NCBI GenBank assembly: GCA_036346275.1
Contig: JAYEVK010000407.1
Location: 1-64,000, forward strand
DNA length: 64,000 bases
Origin: Otatea glauca
Taxonomy: Eukaryota > Streptophyta > Magnoliopsida > Poales > Poaceae
Direction of reading: 5' to 3'
In this document: positions 20,601 to 32,955 of the stretch, in pieces
How the letters are laid out: each line of letters begins with the position of its first letter
Position numbering within the stretch: position 1 is the first letter of the stretch
Made by a program: the position numbers and the translations under genes
Notes under the pieces: model-generated
The model's input: only the letters and a program-made list of their open reading frames with translations
Database searches by the model: none
Told to the model about the DNA's origin: nothing

Positions 20601-23217
20601 TTCATGAAAACCAACAGTAAATATTTTCAAAAATTCTAAAAAATGTACTATAGATATATGAGATGAGATTATATAACCCTAAAAAATTTGAAGATAAAAA
20701 TCATTACCAGCTGAAAGATATGAAAAAGACAAATTCGGTTGACTAGTGATTTTTCACAGTCTAGTGCTTTGTCAATTTCATATCTTTGAAATAAGATTGA
20801 GTTTGGTCCTGAAATTTTGTAAAGTTGTAGAATCTCACGTATCCTACTTATGGTAATTTTTTGAGATTTTTTAAAAACTTATACATATGATTTTTATGGG
20901 CTTTACACAATATAGCTGCTGTGTACAACATGTAGTAACAGATTGAGTAAGATGCAGTAAAATGTAGCTTTCTTGACAGTAAAAGGTAGTATATGCTGCT
21001 GTTTGGTACTTTGTTATTTTCATATCTCTCAAATCTCATTGAGTTTGGTTTTGAAATTTTACAGGACTGTAGAATATCACCTCCTAAACGTTTGGTAATT
21101 TTTTGAGAATTTTCACAGTAAAGTGTTATTTTTTATAGTAAAATATAATATATGCTGCTGTTTGGCACTTTGTTATTTTCATATATCTCAAATCGGATTG
21201 CGTTTGGACTTCAAATTTTGCAGGATTGTAGAAGCTCAACTCTCCTACGTGTGGTAATGTTTTGAGAATTTTCCAAATATTTTACTGTGGGTCCGACAAA
21301 TAGAGCTAAAATTTTATTCATGAAAACCAACTGTACATATTTTCAAAAATGGTGAAAAACATTACTGTAGATATAGGAGGTGAAATTATATAATCCTTAA
21401 AAATTTGAAGATCAAAATCAATACCAGCTGAAAGATATAAAAAAAGACAAATTCGGTTAACTAGTGATTTTTCACTATCTAGTGCTTTGTCAATTTCATA
21501 TCTTTCAAATGCGATTGAGTTTGGTATTCAAATTTTGTACAGTTGTAGAATCTCACGTATCTTACGTATGGTAATTTTTTGAGATTTTTTAAAACTTATA
21601 CATATGATTTTCAAGAAATTTACACCATATAGCTCCTGTGTACATCATGTAGTAATAAATTGATTAAGAGGTAGTAAAATGTATCTTCCTCAACGGTAAA
21701 AGGTGATATATGCTGTTGTTTGGTATTTTGTTTTTTTCATATCTCTCAAATCCTATTGAGTTTGGTTTTGAAATTTTGCAGGGTTGTAGAATATGACCTC
21801 CCCTATTTGTGGTAATTTTTTGAGAATTTTTCACAGTAAAGTGTTATTTTTTTATAGTAAAAGATAGTATATGCTATTGTTTCGCACTTTGTTATTTTCA
21901 TATCTCTCAAATCCAATTGAGTTTGGTCTTCAAAATTTTCAAGATTGTAGAAGCTCAACTCCCCTAGGTGTGGTAATGTTTTGAGAATTTTTCAAATATT
22001 TTATTGTTGGTCCGACAAACAGACCTAAATTTTTATTCATGAATACCGATAATAGACATTTTTAAAACTTCTAAACAAAATTACTATATATATGAGTGGT
22101 GAGTTATACAACCCTAAAAAAATTTGATGATCAAAATCAATACCAGCTGAAAGTTATGAAAAAGACAAATTCGGTTGACTAGTGATTTTTCACTGTCTAG
22201 AATTTTGTCAATTTCATATCTTTCAAATGCGATTGAGTTTGGTCTTCAAATTTTGTAGAGTTTTAGAAACTCACGTATCCTACGTATGGTAATTTGTTTG
22301 AGATTTTTTGAAAACTTATACATATGATTTATAGACTTTACGACATATAGCTGCTGTGTACAACATGTAGTAACAGATTGAGTAATAGGTAGTAAAATGC
22401 AGCTTTCTTGATAGTAAAAGGTAGTATATGCTGTTGTTTGTCACTTTGTTATTTTCATACCTCTCAAATTACATTGAGTTTGGTTTTGAAATTTTACAGG
22501 GTTGTAGAATATCACCTCCCCTACGTGTGGTAATTTTTGAGAATTTTTCATAGTAAAATGTTATTTTTTGGATAGTAAAAGATAGTATATGCTGTTGTTT
22601 GACACTTTGTTATTTTTATATCTCTCAAATCTGATTGAGTTTGGTCTTCAAATTTTGCAGGATTGTAGAAGCTCAACTCCCCTACGTGTGGTAATGTTTC
22701 GAGAAATTTTCAAACATTTTATTGTAGGTCCAGCAAATAGAACTTTATTTTTATTCATGAAAACCATAAGTACACATTTTCAAAAATCCTCAAAAACTTA
22801 CCATAGATAAGGGATGTGAGATTATACAACACTGTTAAATTTTATGACCAAAATCATTATTAGCTGAATGATATGAAAAAACAAAGAAGAGACATATTCA
22901 TATACAAACTACAATACGCATTAACTAGCTGGGTTGACCAACGCATGAACTAGTAACTAATTCGGTTGTAATTCAATCTGTTGTTCTATAGTAAAATGTA
23001 TTTGTAATTTACTACCAAATTGGATTCAGGTGTGATTTGCATGCGCTTCGGCAGTAAATTCATCAGTTGTTCTGTAGTAAAATATTTCATGATTTACTAG
23101 CAGACTGCATTTACTAGTGTTGTTAGAATGCATTAACTCACTACGTTTCGGCCAGTGCGTGGAATTTACTACGGCCGAAGCGCAGAATAGCTATTCTACG
23201 CTCAGGAGTAGAATAGC
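17610..23217. mobile_element. Foldback element E1, non-coding, 5.6 kb
   Basis: Left end GCTATTCTACACTACGTGCA, then GAATAG; right end reads GCTATTCTACTCCTGAGCG on the reverse strand, then TAGAATAG. Each end can fold on itself, and the two ends are inverted copies. (TA)n lies directly to the left and a TATATG tract to the right. The interior is almost entirely a ~720-bp tandem array (17740-22890). There is no transposase ORF. E2 and E3 have the same type of end, so this is a family. Confidence 0.75.
17740..22890. repeat. About 720-bp tandem array built of ~110-bp modules
   Basis: The landmark CTAGTGATTTTT recurs with its GATTTTT at 18591, 19312, 20030, 20748, 21466 and 22194, a step of 718-728 bp; partial units lie at each end. 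Each unit contains three direct modules (TTCATATCTTTCAAATGCGA, GAGTTTGGTCTTCAAATTTTG, TTGTAGAATCTCAC or variants, TACGTGTGGTAATTTTTTGA) and one module in reverse (GTAGATATGGGAGGTGAGAT, TTGAAGATCAAAATCAATAC). It is a higher-order repeat of satellite type inside a mobile element. All ORFs in it are short and differ from copy to copy, so it is non-coding. Confidence 0.9.
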
Positions 23218-23222
23218 GCCAC

Positions 23223-23223
23223 C

Positions 23224-23297
<74 letters not shown>

Positions 23298-23340
23298 GTA
23301 TATCTATGTATATATGTATATATGTATATACACACACACA
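23223..23340. repeat. (TATATG)n and (CA)n microsatellite
   Basis: At least ten TATATG units followed by mixed TATATG/TA and a short CACACA run, separating E1 from E2. Confidence 0.95.
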
Positions 23341-25150
23341 CGATAGCTCTAATCTGTGCTTACGCGCAGATTAGGCTATTCCACGCGCTGGCCGAAAAGT
23401 ACTGAGAAACGAATGCAATAAAAACCATACTAAGAAATGCAACTTGGTAGTAAATCAAGAAAACATTTTACTGTAGAACAACATATGTAATTACAACCAT
23501 TTCTATTACCAGTAAATGCGTATTATAGTTTGTACATTAATCTGTTTCTTCTTCATTTTAGCCATATCTTTTTATTGGTAGCTCGGATTTGCAAATGGTT
23601 TCCACCAATACCATACTGACAATGAAAGGAATAAAATGATATAAGTATCGCTATTAAATAGTAATTTTATTGACCGGTAAAAGAAATTACTACATCTACA
23701 ACTAGAAATTACTATCATACAATATAATTGGAAAAATCCTACACAGTTCAGTTAATTGGCAGTAAAAGTGCATGAAAACTATATGTACAAGTTCTGAAAA
23801 ATTCTTAAAAATTTACCAGATGTAGGGAATGTAAGCTTCTACAACCTGTTATAAGATCGAGGATGCCGACTAGAGGGGGGTGAATAGGTGGCTATAAAAA
23901 TTTCTTCTACGATTAATTAAATTCTCGCCTAAGTACCCTTATGTCAAAACCTAAAAGATAATAGATGCGGAAGTGATAAATTAAGGTTTTGACAATTAAG
24001 ACCTAAGTCAACTAGGCTCACTAAGTGCATTAACTATTTATGTATCTAACAATAATTTGTAATCCTAAATACAAGCAATCAAACCATCAATTTTATGAAT
24101 ATAAATTGCTTGAGTATAAATAAAGAATAGAATGCAAATCACAAGAGACACACTGATATTTTACCATGGTGTTCGGAGACTTGCCAGTCTTCCCTAATCC
24201 ACGTTGAGGTAAGCCCAAAGGAATTGGACTAGCCCCACGAATTAAGCCAAGCACCTCGAATCCACTAGTGGTAGCTCTTTTCCTCTCCGGGTAGGTGAGC
24301 TCCAACCTTCACAACTCACTGGGCCTTCTCACAACCTTCTTTAGAAGATCACCGGACCACGACATCTCCACGCCGTCTAGATGTCGGCAAACACCAAGAG
24401 TAATAGGTTAAGCCCCTTGCTTGATCCTCACCAAGTGAACACATGCACAATGATGCTCAATCCTTCTCTAGATGCAACACATGCAACTCGAGGCCTTCTC
24501 TCCTTGCTCACAAGGTACTACACATGCACAAAGTAGAGGAGGGGCTCACACTAGCTCAAGAGAATGCAAATCAACACCAAAGATGTTCTACACAAGAAAC
24601 TCTAGCTCAAACGCTTCTCAAATCACTCAAACATGGCTCCATGAGCTCTAGAAGTTTTGCTATCAAGTTTATGCCTCAAATGGGTGCAAGGGCAGCTACA
24701 AAACCCTCCTAGCTTGGCCTCTTTTATAGCCCCTCAAGAAAACTAGCCGTTGGGGGTAAAATGCCCAAAAATCAGTAATTTTTGGTACTACCACCATGTA
24801 AAGGGCGGTAGTACCGGCCTCAACCCCAACGGATAGTTTTGGGCACTAAATAAACTGAAAATAGCTGTTGCTACAGTACCCCCGGTACTACCCCAAAAAC
24901 TCGATTCTGGAAAATAACTATCAGCCTTCTGGAGCGGTACTACCACCATGTAAAAGTTGGTAGTACCGAAAACTAAAACGGTTATAACTTTTTACTCCGA
25001 ACTTCGATTTAGGAGATCTTGGACTCTATGCGAAGCTTATCAGGAGGGCTACAATATCCACCTATTTTCAAGATTTAAGAAACCATAGATATATTTAAAT
25101 ATCATAAAAACAAAGGTTCCAATGATCACATTCTCTAGAGAATATGTACC

Positions 25151-25913
25151 TGTCGACGATCGGAACCGTCGATCGCAGAAGAAAGAAAGGGGGATGCGAG
25201 GTATTAGCTCGGGAGCGGGACCTGAGGTCGCGCTCGTTCGGGGGCGCCTAGCATCGCAGGGAAGTCGTCCAAGAAGAGGCACCGGACACGGGGTTTATAC
25301 TGGTTCGAGCTCCCAAGGTTGGGTAATAGCTCTACTCTAGTCTTGCTCTGAGGCGAAGGGTGTATTAGCAGCTCTGTGGGAGAGTACAAGGACAGGGCCC
25401 GAGCAAGAGGAGGGGGCCGTGCCGTTCTTCTTTGTTGGTGTTGTGTGTTGTGTGTTGTCCCAGCCTTCTGTCCGTCCTCTTCGCGGTTAGGGCGACCTAT
25501 TGCTTTTGTAGCCCTCGGGGAACCTTGCCGCTTGGTCTCGAGGCCGACGTCAGGAGCTCGTGGTGATTTGATAGAGGCTTGGAAGTCGTTGCTAGCCGTT
25601 GAGAGTCTGACGGGAGCTGTTGAACCCTAGTTCTCACACAAGGGTAGGTAGGGTGCTGATTCCCACGCAGGGGAGAGTTTTACACAAGATAAAAACAAAA
25701 ACGTTACAGATGTCCTTTCCTTTGGTGGCCGTGGGGGGCGTTGAGGTCGAGGGTGCCTGCCCCTGCGACGGTGCCCGAGCCCGAGCTCGCCGGTCCTGAG
25801 CTCGATCATTGGGGAAGCACCCCCTAAGTCGGAGATGAGCCCCTGGGTCCACGGGATGCCGCCACGAGGCCGTGGGGGATGCTTACACGTGGCGAGGGCA
25901 CTGATCCCCTACA
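25151..25913 (-). repeat. 3' LTR of the Tat Gypsy, 763 bp
   Basis: On the minus strand it begins TGTAGGGGATCAGTGCCCTC at 25913 and ends CGATCGTCGACA at 25151. The purine-rich GCCTCGGGGGCTAGC (25914-25928, minus) just before it is in the place of the polypurine tract. The flank on the far side is GTACC (25146-25150); the matching flank at the 5' end has been lost. A typical LTR R region with a long poly-pyrimidine stretch lies near 25400. Confidence 0.88.
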
Positions 25914-26454
25914 GCTAGCCCCCGAGGCTCAAGGGACGGACCTGAAGCTCGGGGTGCCCTTGAGTCTGATGGTTTCTTAAGAAGGGGTCGGCCTTTTGGT
26001 CGAGCTCGGCAGCCCCCGAGGCTGACCTTGTGCACCAAAATCCTCCAAGGACCTCTATCGTGGTTGCTGCGAACCTGCTCTTTCGCCTTTTCGGCATTAA
26101 ATTGGAGATCGTGTCTAGGAGGTGTCTAATTTTTGCCGCCTCGGATTCCCGCGTGGGATTCGAGGAGGCGGCCCGTAATGCCTCGTGTCCCGACGCGACG
26201 GGCGGTGGATACGGGAAGCGACACCTCGGGTCTCTGGGAGGGATTCGAGGAGACGCGTCCGTGGCGCTTCACGTTCTCTGTCCGAAAATCCTGGCGTGCC
26301 TTTTGAGGAGTAACTGATGATAGCTGTCAGAGATCGGGCTTCTTTAAAAGCTCGAAGCCATATTCTTCTGAAGCCCTTCACCCTTGCATTGTGTCTTAGC
26401 CTCCCTTCTAGTTGCCTTTTCTTCCCCAGATCCGTCTTGATCTCTCCGAGCGCC

Positions 26455-29147
26455 ATGACCAAGTTCAGGAAAAGCACCTTGACCACCGAGAGGATGAGCG
26501 AGCTCGAGTCGCTGGGACTCCTGGACCCAACGACCTGGAGACTTCCGGCGGCCAGGGAGGTCGAGCCGCACCCTCGGGAGGATGAGATTGTGAGCACAGA
26601 GCAGTATACGCTCTTCGGGCTGCGGACCACGAAGAGCGACATCTTGGCCGCTGTTCTCGCGTAATGCGAGATCGAGCTTGTCAATCTGGTGCCGAACTCC
26701 ATTCTCCTCCTCTCTATCTTTTCGCATCTCTGCGAGGGTTTCCTTAGAATCCTTCCCACCCCCTCTCTCTTTTTTCGTTTTTATTCTTTGTTCCGCACTT
26801 CAAAGGACCCTATCGTCGGGTGCCTTTATTTCTGGCTGCGGACCGGGCTTCCCTGCACCTTTCTTCAAGTCCCGACCTGGGACTCTCTCGGGCCGTGGAT
26901 GGAGAGGTGGTTTTATTTGAAGAAGGGCGAGGGGGCGAGGGGGCGAGCTTGCGTATAACGGCATCGCCGTGGACAGCAAGCGCGAGACCCCAGAACCCGA
27001 AGACTCGGCGACTGACCAAGAGGCCGTCGCAACCATCCATGTCTGCGTGACACGCAGCCTGACCAGTCAGGCCGTGGTCGTAGACTTCCTCCGGACTCGG
27101 GTGTCCCCTCTATGAAAGAGGGTGCACCCGTTCTTCGAGATCCGAGGGAGGGACGACCCCACTCGAGAAAGCGCCAAAGGTAAGCTTCTTTCGACCTCAT
27201 CCTTTCCCGAGCTCGAGCGAGCTCTTTTTTCGATCGCCCCCCATCTCATTCCGTCTTCCTGTAGCCCCGGCGGAGTCGTGGGTGGAGGCGTGTATGCAAT
27301 AGGCGTTTGGGAAGGTGGCCCACGCCTACACCCTCGATGATCCCGTCCCCAAGAATATCTTGAGGCGGCGAAGCGAGGTAATCTTCTTCTCACTCTTCTA
27401 TTAGGCTTACTTTGGGCTCGGGCATTCTTTGACCTTGTCGAGCCTTGCAGGAGAGCCAGGAGCTGCTGGAAACAGCGAGGCGCCTGTTGCCGTTGCCCGG
27501 GCTGGGCAAGGGCAAGAAGACTACCAAGAGACCTGCCCCGGACGCCCCAGGCCAGGCCGCCAAGAAGCTCCACGTCGAGTGGGGCGACCGTGCGATGGTA
27601 AGTCGCTTCTACCAAGCCCGGGGACACCTAGGCTCGACCTTTAGTTCCTCGTCGTTTTCCATGTGTCTTTTCTTTTCTTTGATCTTCTTTTCCCTTCTTT
27701 CTTCAGCAAGAATGGGCAACGACTGCCGTCGAGCCTGTGCTCGGTGTCGCATGCGCAGGACGTTTGAGGGGAACACACTCCCCCTGCTGCCGTGGGGGCG
27801 GGGCATCGAGCCACGCCCCCTCTGCCCAAGAGACGGAGGCTCGTCACGCAGGTATTTTTCATGTCTCCCTTTTCTTTCCCTTTTTTGCCCGGGAGCGTAG
27901 ATCTTCTTCCTCCTTGCGAGTCTTAGGGGTCTTTTTCGTCATAGATTTTGGCTGTTGTTCAGGGCGAGTCCGAGGATGAGGAAGAGGACGCGGGGGACTA
28001 TCTCCTGGTCCCCCGAGCAAGGCCGCAGCATCCTCGGCCTAACGTGATGTCCACGGAGGGCGACTCGGCCGGGGCGGCCGACCAGGGGGCCGTCTGGGCG
28101 CCGGCGAAGGGAAGCCCAGCCGAGGCGCCTGACCATGGAGCCCCTGAGCCGGCTGCTGCCCCGGGCGGGGCCGTAGGTGAGGCCGAAACCTTCGGGGCGA
28201 CAGCGGGGGTCGACGCCACCGAGCTTGACGCAGCTGAGGTCGGGACGGTGCTTGCAGGCATCGATGAGCACTACGGGGCATCAGGTACGGCGTCACCCCC
28301 CTCTTCGCTATTGTTTTGCTTTTGGGCCTCGGTCCTCTAAGTAACTCTATTTTCCCCGGTAGGCTCGGCTCCGTCCGCGCTGCCCCGGGCTTCACACGAG
28401 GCATCCCGGGCTGACGCCTTGGCTCGGCGGGGGAGGAAGCCCCCGAGGGACGCATGTCGCTTCCGTGCGACAGTCATGCGAGACTCGAGAATCGTCTCCA
28501 GGAGGTGAGTTGAGTTCGAGTTCCCCCTTTATTTCTTTGCTTCACTTTGCATTTGCGGGGCCGCTGTGACACCCCTCGTACTTCTCCAGGGCTTGGACTT
28601 GATGGCCAACGGGCTCGGAACCCTGCGCGTCCACGCCAATCAATTCCGGACGATGTGCTCTCTGGTCAAGGAACGGGAGCAGTACGTTCTCGGCCTCGAG
28701 GAGAGCACGGTGCGGACAGAGAAAGAGGTCGAGCAGCTGAAGACCGAGCATGCCATCGAGCTTTCGAGGGTAGTCGAAGCCGAGCTGAAGCGGTCGGCCG
28801 AGACCCTCACAAATATCTGCGAGAACGCCGAGAATGCTCTTGCGGGTGATCTCGCGAGGGCTGCGGAAATCGTCGAAGCTACCCGCGCGGAGGCGGAAGC
28901 TCTCCGCAAAAAGGTCACGGAGCTCTCTGCTACTCCTCCGAAGGCTTCCGCTGATGCCAAGGCGAAGATGGCCGAGCTTGAGGAAAAGTTGGGGTGAGCG
29001 ACCCGGGCGGGGAAGAACGCCCTGGCTCAACTTCAGGAGGAGCAAAGCCGGGTTGCCAACACCGAGGCCGAGGCGCTGGCCCTGAGGGTGAGAGTCGCTA
29101 CACTCGAGCAGGAGAAGCTTGCTCGGGAGATGGCTGACCTGTAGATA
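26455..29147 (+). pseudogene. PF04195-type gene, antisense to the Gypsy pol
   Basis: A multi-exon gene of the grass 'putative gypsy type transposon' family. The start ATG is at 26455 and opens with TKFRKSTLTTERMSELESLG, LLDPTTWRLP, up to a stop at 26664. Later exons with good splice sites: one ending at 27179 (FEIRGRDDPTRESAK, then GTAAGC), about 27450-27597 (ESQELLETARRLLPLPGLGK), 27706-27849, 27961-28284 (ESEDEEEDAGDYLLVPR), about 28362-28507, and 28590-29147 (GLDLMANGLGTLRVHANQFR, then an Ala/Glu/Lys coiled coil). An in-frame TGA at 28995-28997 interrupts the coiled coil, which continues in frame to a TAG near 29144. The PF04195 core (FLGIEPHW-type block) is not visible between 26664 and 27050, so the gene is a deleted version. 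Its role is unknown. Confidence 0.72.
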
Positions 29148-31220
29148 GGTTAGTAGGTAGAAAAAAAGGGGCCGAGGGCACTCGACCTCTTTGTAAATGT
29201 TAATCGTGTAAATTTTTGCTTTAGAAGAAATGAAACTCCCTTTGTGTTTGCAATTGTATGCGCTTTTTTTAATACTTGGTCGGGAGTCTTGCTTGAATGT
29301 CTTTTTTGGGACTTAGCCGAAAATCCTTGCTCGAGGTCGAATGCCTTTTCGAGGCTTAGCTAGCAATCTAAGACTTAGCCGAAAATCCGGGACTAAGCCA
29401 GAAACCCGGGACCCAGTTCGAGACTTTGGCCCTTGCCTTGCCATCCTGCCTTAGCCAGCGGCTCGGGGCGTTCGGGTTGGCCGTCGGGACTCGGAGTCCA
29501 CCCGACATTCTCGACCTAGAAAGGGAGCCCATGACAGAGTTAGGTTACTAGTCATGTCTTTTATCGAGGACAAACCTGAATCCACGGGGCCAAGTCGGGA
29601 TGGCCGAGATTGTGGTCAGAACAACCCCGGAGGAATCTGCCATTAATACCACTCGACGGGGGAATAGTTGTTAAGATCACTCGATGGGGTAATAGGGCAA
29701 CCCCGGAGGATATTCTTAGAAATCCGCGACCACCGAGCCTGAACAGATCACTCGACGGGGGAATAGAGCAACCCCGGAGGATATTTTTAGAAATCTGCGA
29801 CCTCCGAGCCTGGGAGTGCTTCAGGCTCGGTGTTAGGTTAAAATGGCCGAGCCCGGGAGCATTCGGGCTGGCCTAGATTTGGGGCATCGGGTCGAGGCAG
29901 CCGAACTCGGGAATGCATCGAGTCCGGGGCTTCCCCGAGGGAGGTCTCTGATTCAAGCCTACGACGGGGGAATAGCCGGCTTTCTGCGATACAGATCATC
30001 TTACTGCGACCGAAGCATCCCCGGAGGTGAATCTAGAGTCCATGTTCGTTGAGCCCGGGAATCGTCATCAGGCTCGGGGTGCCCCGTGAGGATGGTCTCC
30101 AAGTTGGCTTGTCAGGGGGATGGTCGGCTTACCCCGATAAAGATCGATTTATAGCGACCGGGACATCCCCGAGGCGAACCTAAAGACCGCGACCCGAGGC
30201 CAAGGCACGCGGGGTGAAAAAAGGAAAACATTCACAGAAATAGATGATAAGAAAAGCAACCCCAGGGCACCCCGAGGTTCGGGAGCTCTCTACGCGATCT
30301 CAGGTCCAAGCTCTGCTATAGGGGGGAGCCGAGACGCGATGAGAATCGGCTTACAGCTGGTTGCGACCCCCTGGAGGCGATCCCTGCGATCACATCTTGT
30401 GCTCGCATCGCTCGCGGTGCGGGGGCACATAAACGCTGGTATTTAATGAAGGAGAGCTTTGCGGAAAAGACATTAAGCAGGGTCCCGGGCCCGGGTTGCT
30501 TACTAGGCGGAGCCCTTTGGCCCGGGGCTCGACGCAGGGGAGTAGTTGGCTTACCACCGCGAAGGCTGCTTTACCGCAGATTTGATTCCCCGAAGACGAG
30601 CCTCGAGAACGCGACCTGGCGTAGCGCCCCCCTGAGACGTAAGAGAGGTGTTAGCATAGGAAAACAGGAATCTTATGCCGGGCCTGACCAAGCGCCGCGT
30701 GGGCGTAGATTATGCTTGAGATGGCGATCATCCGGACGCGGGAGAGCAGGCAGGGTGTTATGCGTACAAATATAAAATATGCTTGCAGTAAACAAAAGGT
30801 CAGACTGGCCCCCTAGCTTGAAATGCTTACCGACGGTGATCTCGGGCACAGGCCCTGCTATGGGGGAACGATCGGCTTACTGCGATGAGAGTCGGCTTAT
30901 CACAGACTCAGCCCCTTGAGGCGTGCCTCGAGACCATGATTTTGTTCGAGCAAAAAGGAGAGGGGGGCCAGATCGTATCCTGAGGTCGAGGAATTCACAG
31001 GCGTGATCGCCAGGCCGGACCCTGCTATGGAGGGGAGCCGTGACGCGATGAGAATCAGCTTACAGCTGGCTCGACTTCCCCCGAGGGCGAACCCTCGGAT
31101 CACGACCCGGATACTCACTTGCTCGGGATACAAAGAGATATAAAAAATGGCGCAATCATGAATGATAAAGTAAAAGCATTTAATCATGAAAGCCAGAGCC
31201 AGAGTTCAAACATAGAACTT
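29148..31220. repeat. Repeat-rich spacer between PF04195-type gene and integrase
   Basis: GC-rich non-coding DNA with degenerate repeats: CACTCGACGGGGGAATAG recurs near 29651, 29678 and 29750 with GCAACCCCGGAGGATATT after it (step about 72 bp), and GGGGGAGCCG.GACGCGATGAGAATC recurs near 30321 and 31033. It separates two convergent transcription units and probably holds both 3' ends. Confidence 0.6.
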
Positions 31221-32169
31221 TCAGAGCTGGTCAATGTTCCACGAGTTCACGAGCTCTCGACCGTTGGGCATGGCCAGCCGGTAAGCACCCATCCGGCCTG
31301 CTGAGACGATGCGATAGGGGCCCTCCCACAGCGGGGATAACTTGTTGGCGTCGGACCGGTCCTGAATTCGCTTCAGGACCAAGTCCCCAACAAGGAGCCC
31401 TCTGGGTCGCACCGATCGGGAGGCGTGCCTACGAAGTGTTTGCAGGTAATGCGCCGACCGCAGCAGAGCATGGCATCTTACCTCCTCCGCCAGGGCGAGG
31501 TCGAGGGACCGTTCTTGCTCGAGGTCGACTTGGTCGATTGAGTGACCCTGGAGTGACCTCGGGGGGTAGGACGGCCTTGGAACCAAAGATGAGCCGGAAG
31601 GGGGTAGACCCTGTTGCCTAGCTCGGCGTGGTTCGGATGGACCAGAGGATGGTGGGAAGCTCGTCCACCCAGCCCCGGCCTCGACGCTTGAGTTCGTCGA
31701 AAACTCGCTTCTTGATGCCTTGGACGATTTGCCCGTTGGCTCGCTCGACCGCTCCATTGCTCTGCGGGTGGCCTACCGAGGCGTAGCAGACCTTGGTTCC
31801 CCTGTCTTCGCAGTATTCTTGGAACAGCTCGCTGGTGAACTGCGTCCCATTGTCGGTAATGATCCTGCAAGGAACCCCATACCTTGAGACTATAAATGAG
31901 TGGAGAAACCTCACCGCGGCCTGGGCCGTGATGGCCTAGACCGGCTCGTCTTCGACCCATTTCGTGAAGGTGTCGATGGCGATAAATAGGAACTTCTTCC
32001 CCCCGACCGCCCGTGGGAAGGGGCCGAGGATGTCGAGGCCCTAGGTCGAGAACGGCCAGGCGAGGGGGATGGTTTGGATGGCTTAAGCCGGCTGGCGAGC
32101 CTTTCGGGCGTCGAACTAGCAAGCACAATAGGCGCGGACGATGTCCTGCGCATCCTGGAGTGCCGTCGG
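31221..32169 (-). pseudogene. pol: Gypsy integrase, with stops
   Basis: Integrase inserts the element's DNA copy into the host chromosome. On the minus strand, after the zinc-binding part (from about 32220), the core is seen at 32050-31620: GLDILGPFPRAVGGKKFLFI, then FLHSFIVSRYGVPCRIITDNG and GHPQSNGAVERANGQ. These give the first Asp (LDILG), second Asp (TDNG) and Glu (AVER) of the DDE triad. Stops are seen at Y*PTAL (near 32172, a Trp codon changed to TAG), before AITAQA (near 31935) and after TTPS (near 31620). The C-terminal half at 31618-31221 continues in other frames and ends near NGRELVNSWNIDQL. Confidence 0.85.
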
Positions 32170-32955
32170 CTAGTAGAAGCCCATCCGGAACGCCTTCCCG
32201 ACCACAGTCTTGAAAGAAGAGTGAGCGCCGCAGAGGCCCGAATGGATGTCGTTGAGCAAGTATTTACCTTTCTCCAGGGTGATGCACTTGGCGAGAAAGC
32301 CCAGGGCGCCCCGCTGGTACAGTTGCCCGTCGACGAGCTCGTACGAGCCCGCACGGTGCCTGAGCCTGCTACCCTCAGCTGGATCGGGCGGGAGTTCGCC
32401 GAGGTCGAGGAACTTGACAATCGGGTCCATCCATGATGGAATGCTCTCGAGGAGGACCACCGAGTCTTCTGGGTTGTCGATGGTCGGGGCTGGCAGAGTC
32501 TCAAGGATGACATCCGATGGAATCTCGTCGTCGGACGACCCGAGCTTGGACAGGAGATCTGTGCCAGAGTTGTCCTTCCTGGGAACGTATCCGACTTCGA
32601 GGTTCTTGAACCATTTCTCCATTTTGCGTACCTCGGCGAGGTACTTTGCCATTGACGGCTCTGAGCATTGGTAGTCTTTGTTGTACTGGTTGACGACGAG
32701 TTGAGAGTCTCCCCTCACGACCAGCCGGCGCATGCCTAGCGATTTGCATGCCTGAAGGCCAGCCAAGAGGGCCTCGTATTCCACGACATTGTTGGTCGCG
32801 GGAAAGCCGAAGCGAATCACGTACTTCAGATGATCTCCCTGAGGGGTGATGATGAGGACGCCAGCCCCCGAGCGCTTAAACGACCTTGAGCCGTCGAAGA
32901 ACATGGTCCAGGGACATTCTTCCTCGGCCTCGGGTTCCGGGGTGGGATCCGCCGT
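32170..32955 (-). pseudogene. pol: Second RNase H and zinc-binding linker of the Tat pol
   Basis: The longest intact reading of the element (244 codons, 32904-32170). RNase H removes the RNA strand during reverse transcription. Catalytic residues are all present: Asp in MFFDGS, Glu in NNVVEYEALL, Asp in VRGDSQLVVN and the last Asp in SGTDLLSKLGS. After it comes a linker and the start of the integrase zinc finger (HSGLCGAHSSFKTV). This extra, non-degenerate RNase H next to an older one upstream is the hallmark of the Tat lineage. Confidence 0.85.

Noticed and set aside
17610..22890. Host gene or lncRNA in the AT-rich stretch
   Set aside because: The whole stretch is a tandem array of the same ~720-bp unit; short ORFs are not kept from unit to unit.
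23117..23374. ORF with long Met-Tyr repeats, and His-Ile repeats on the other strand
   Set aside because: It is a translation of the TATATG microsatellite; no start context, no domain, and the frame is set by the repeat.
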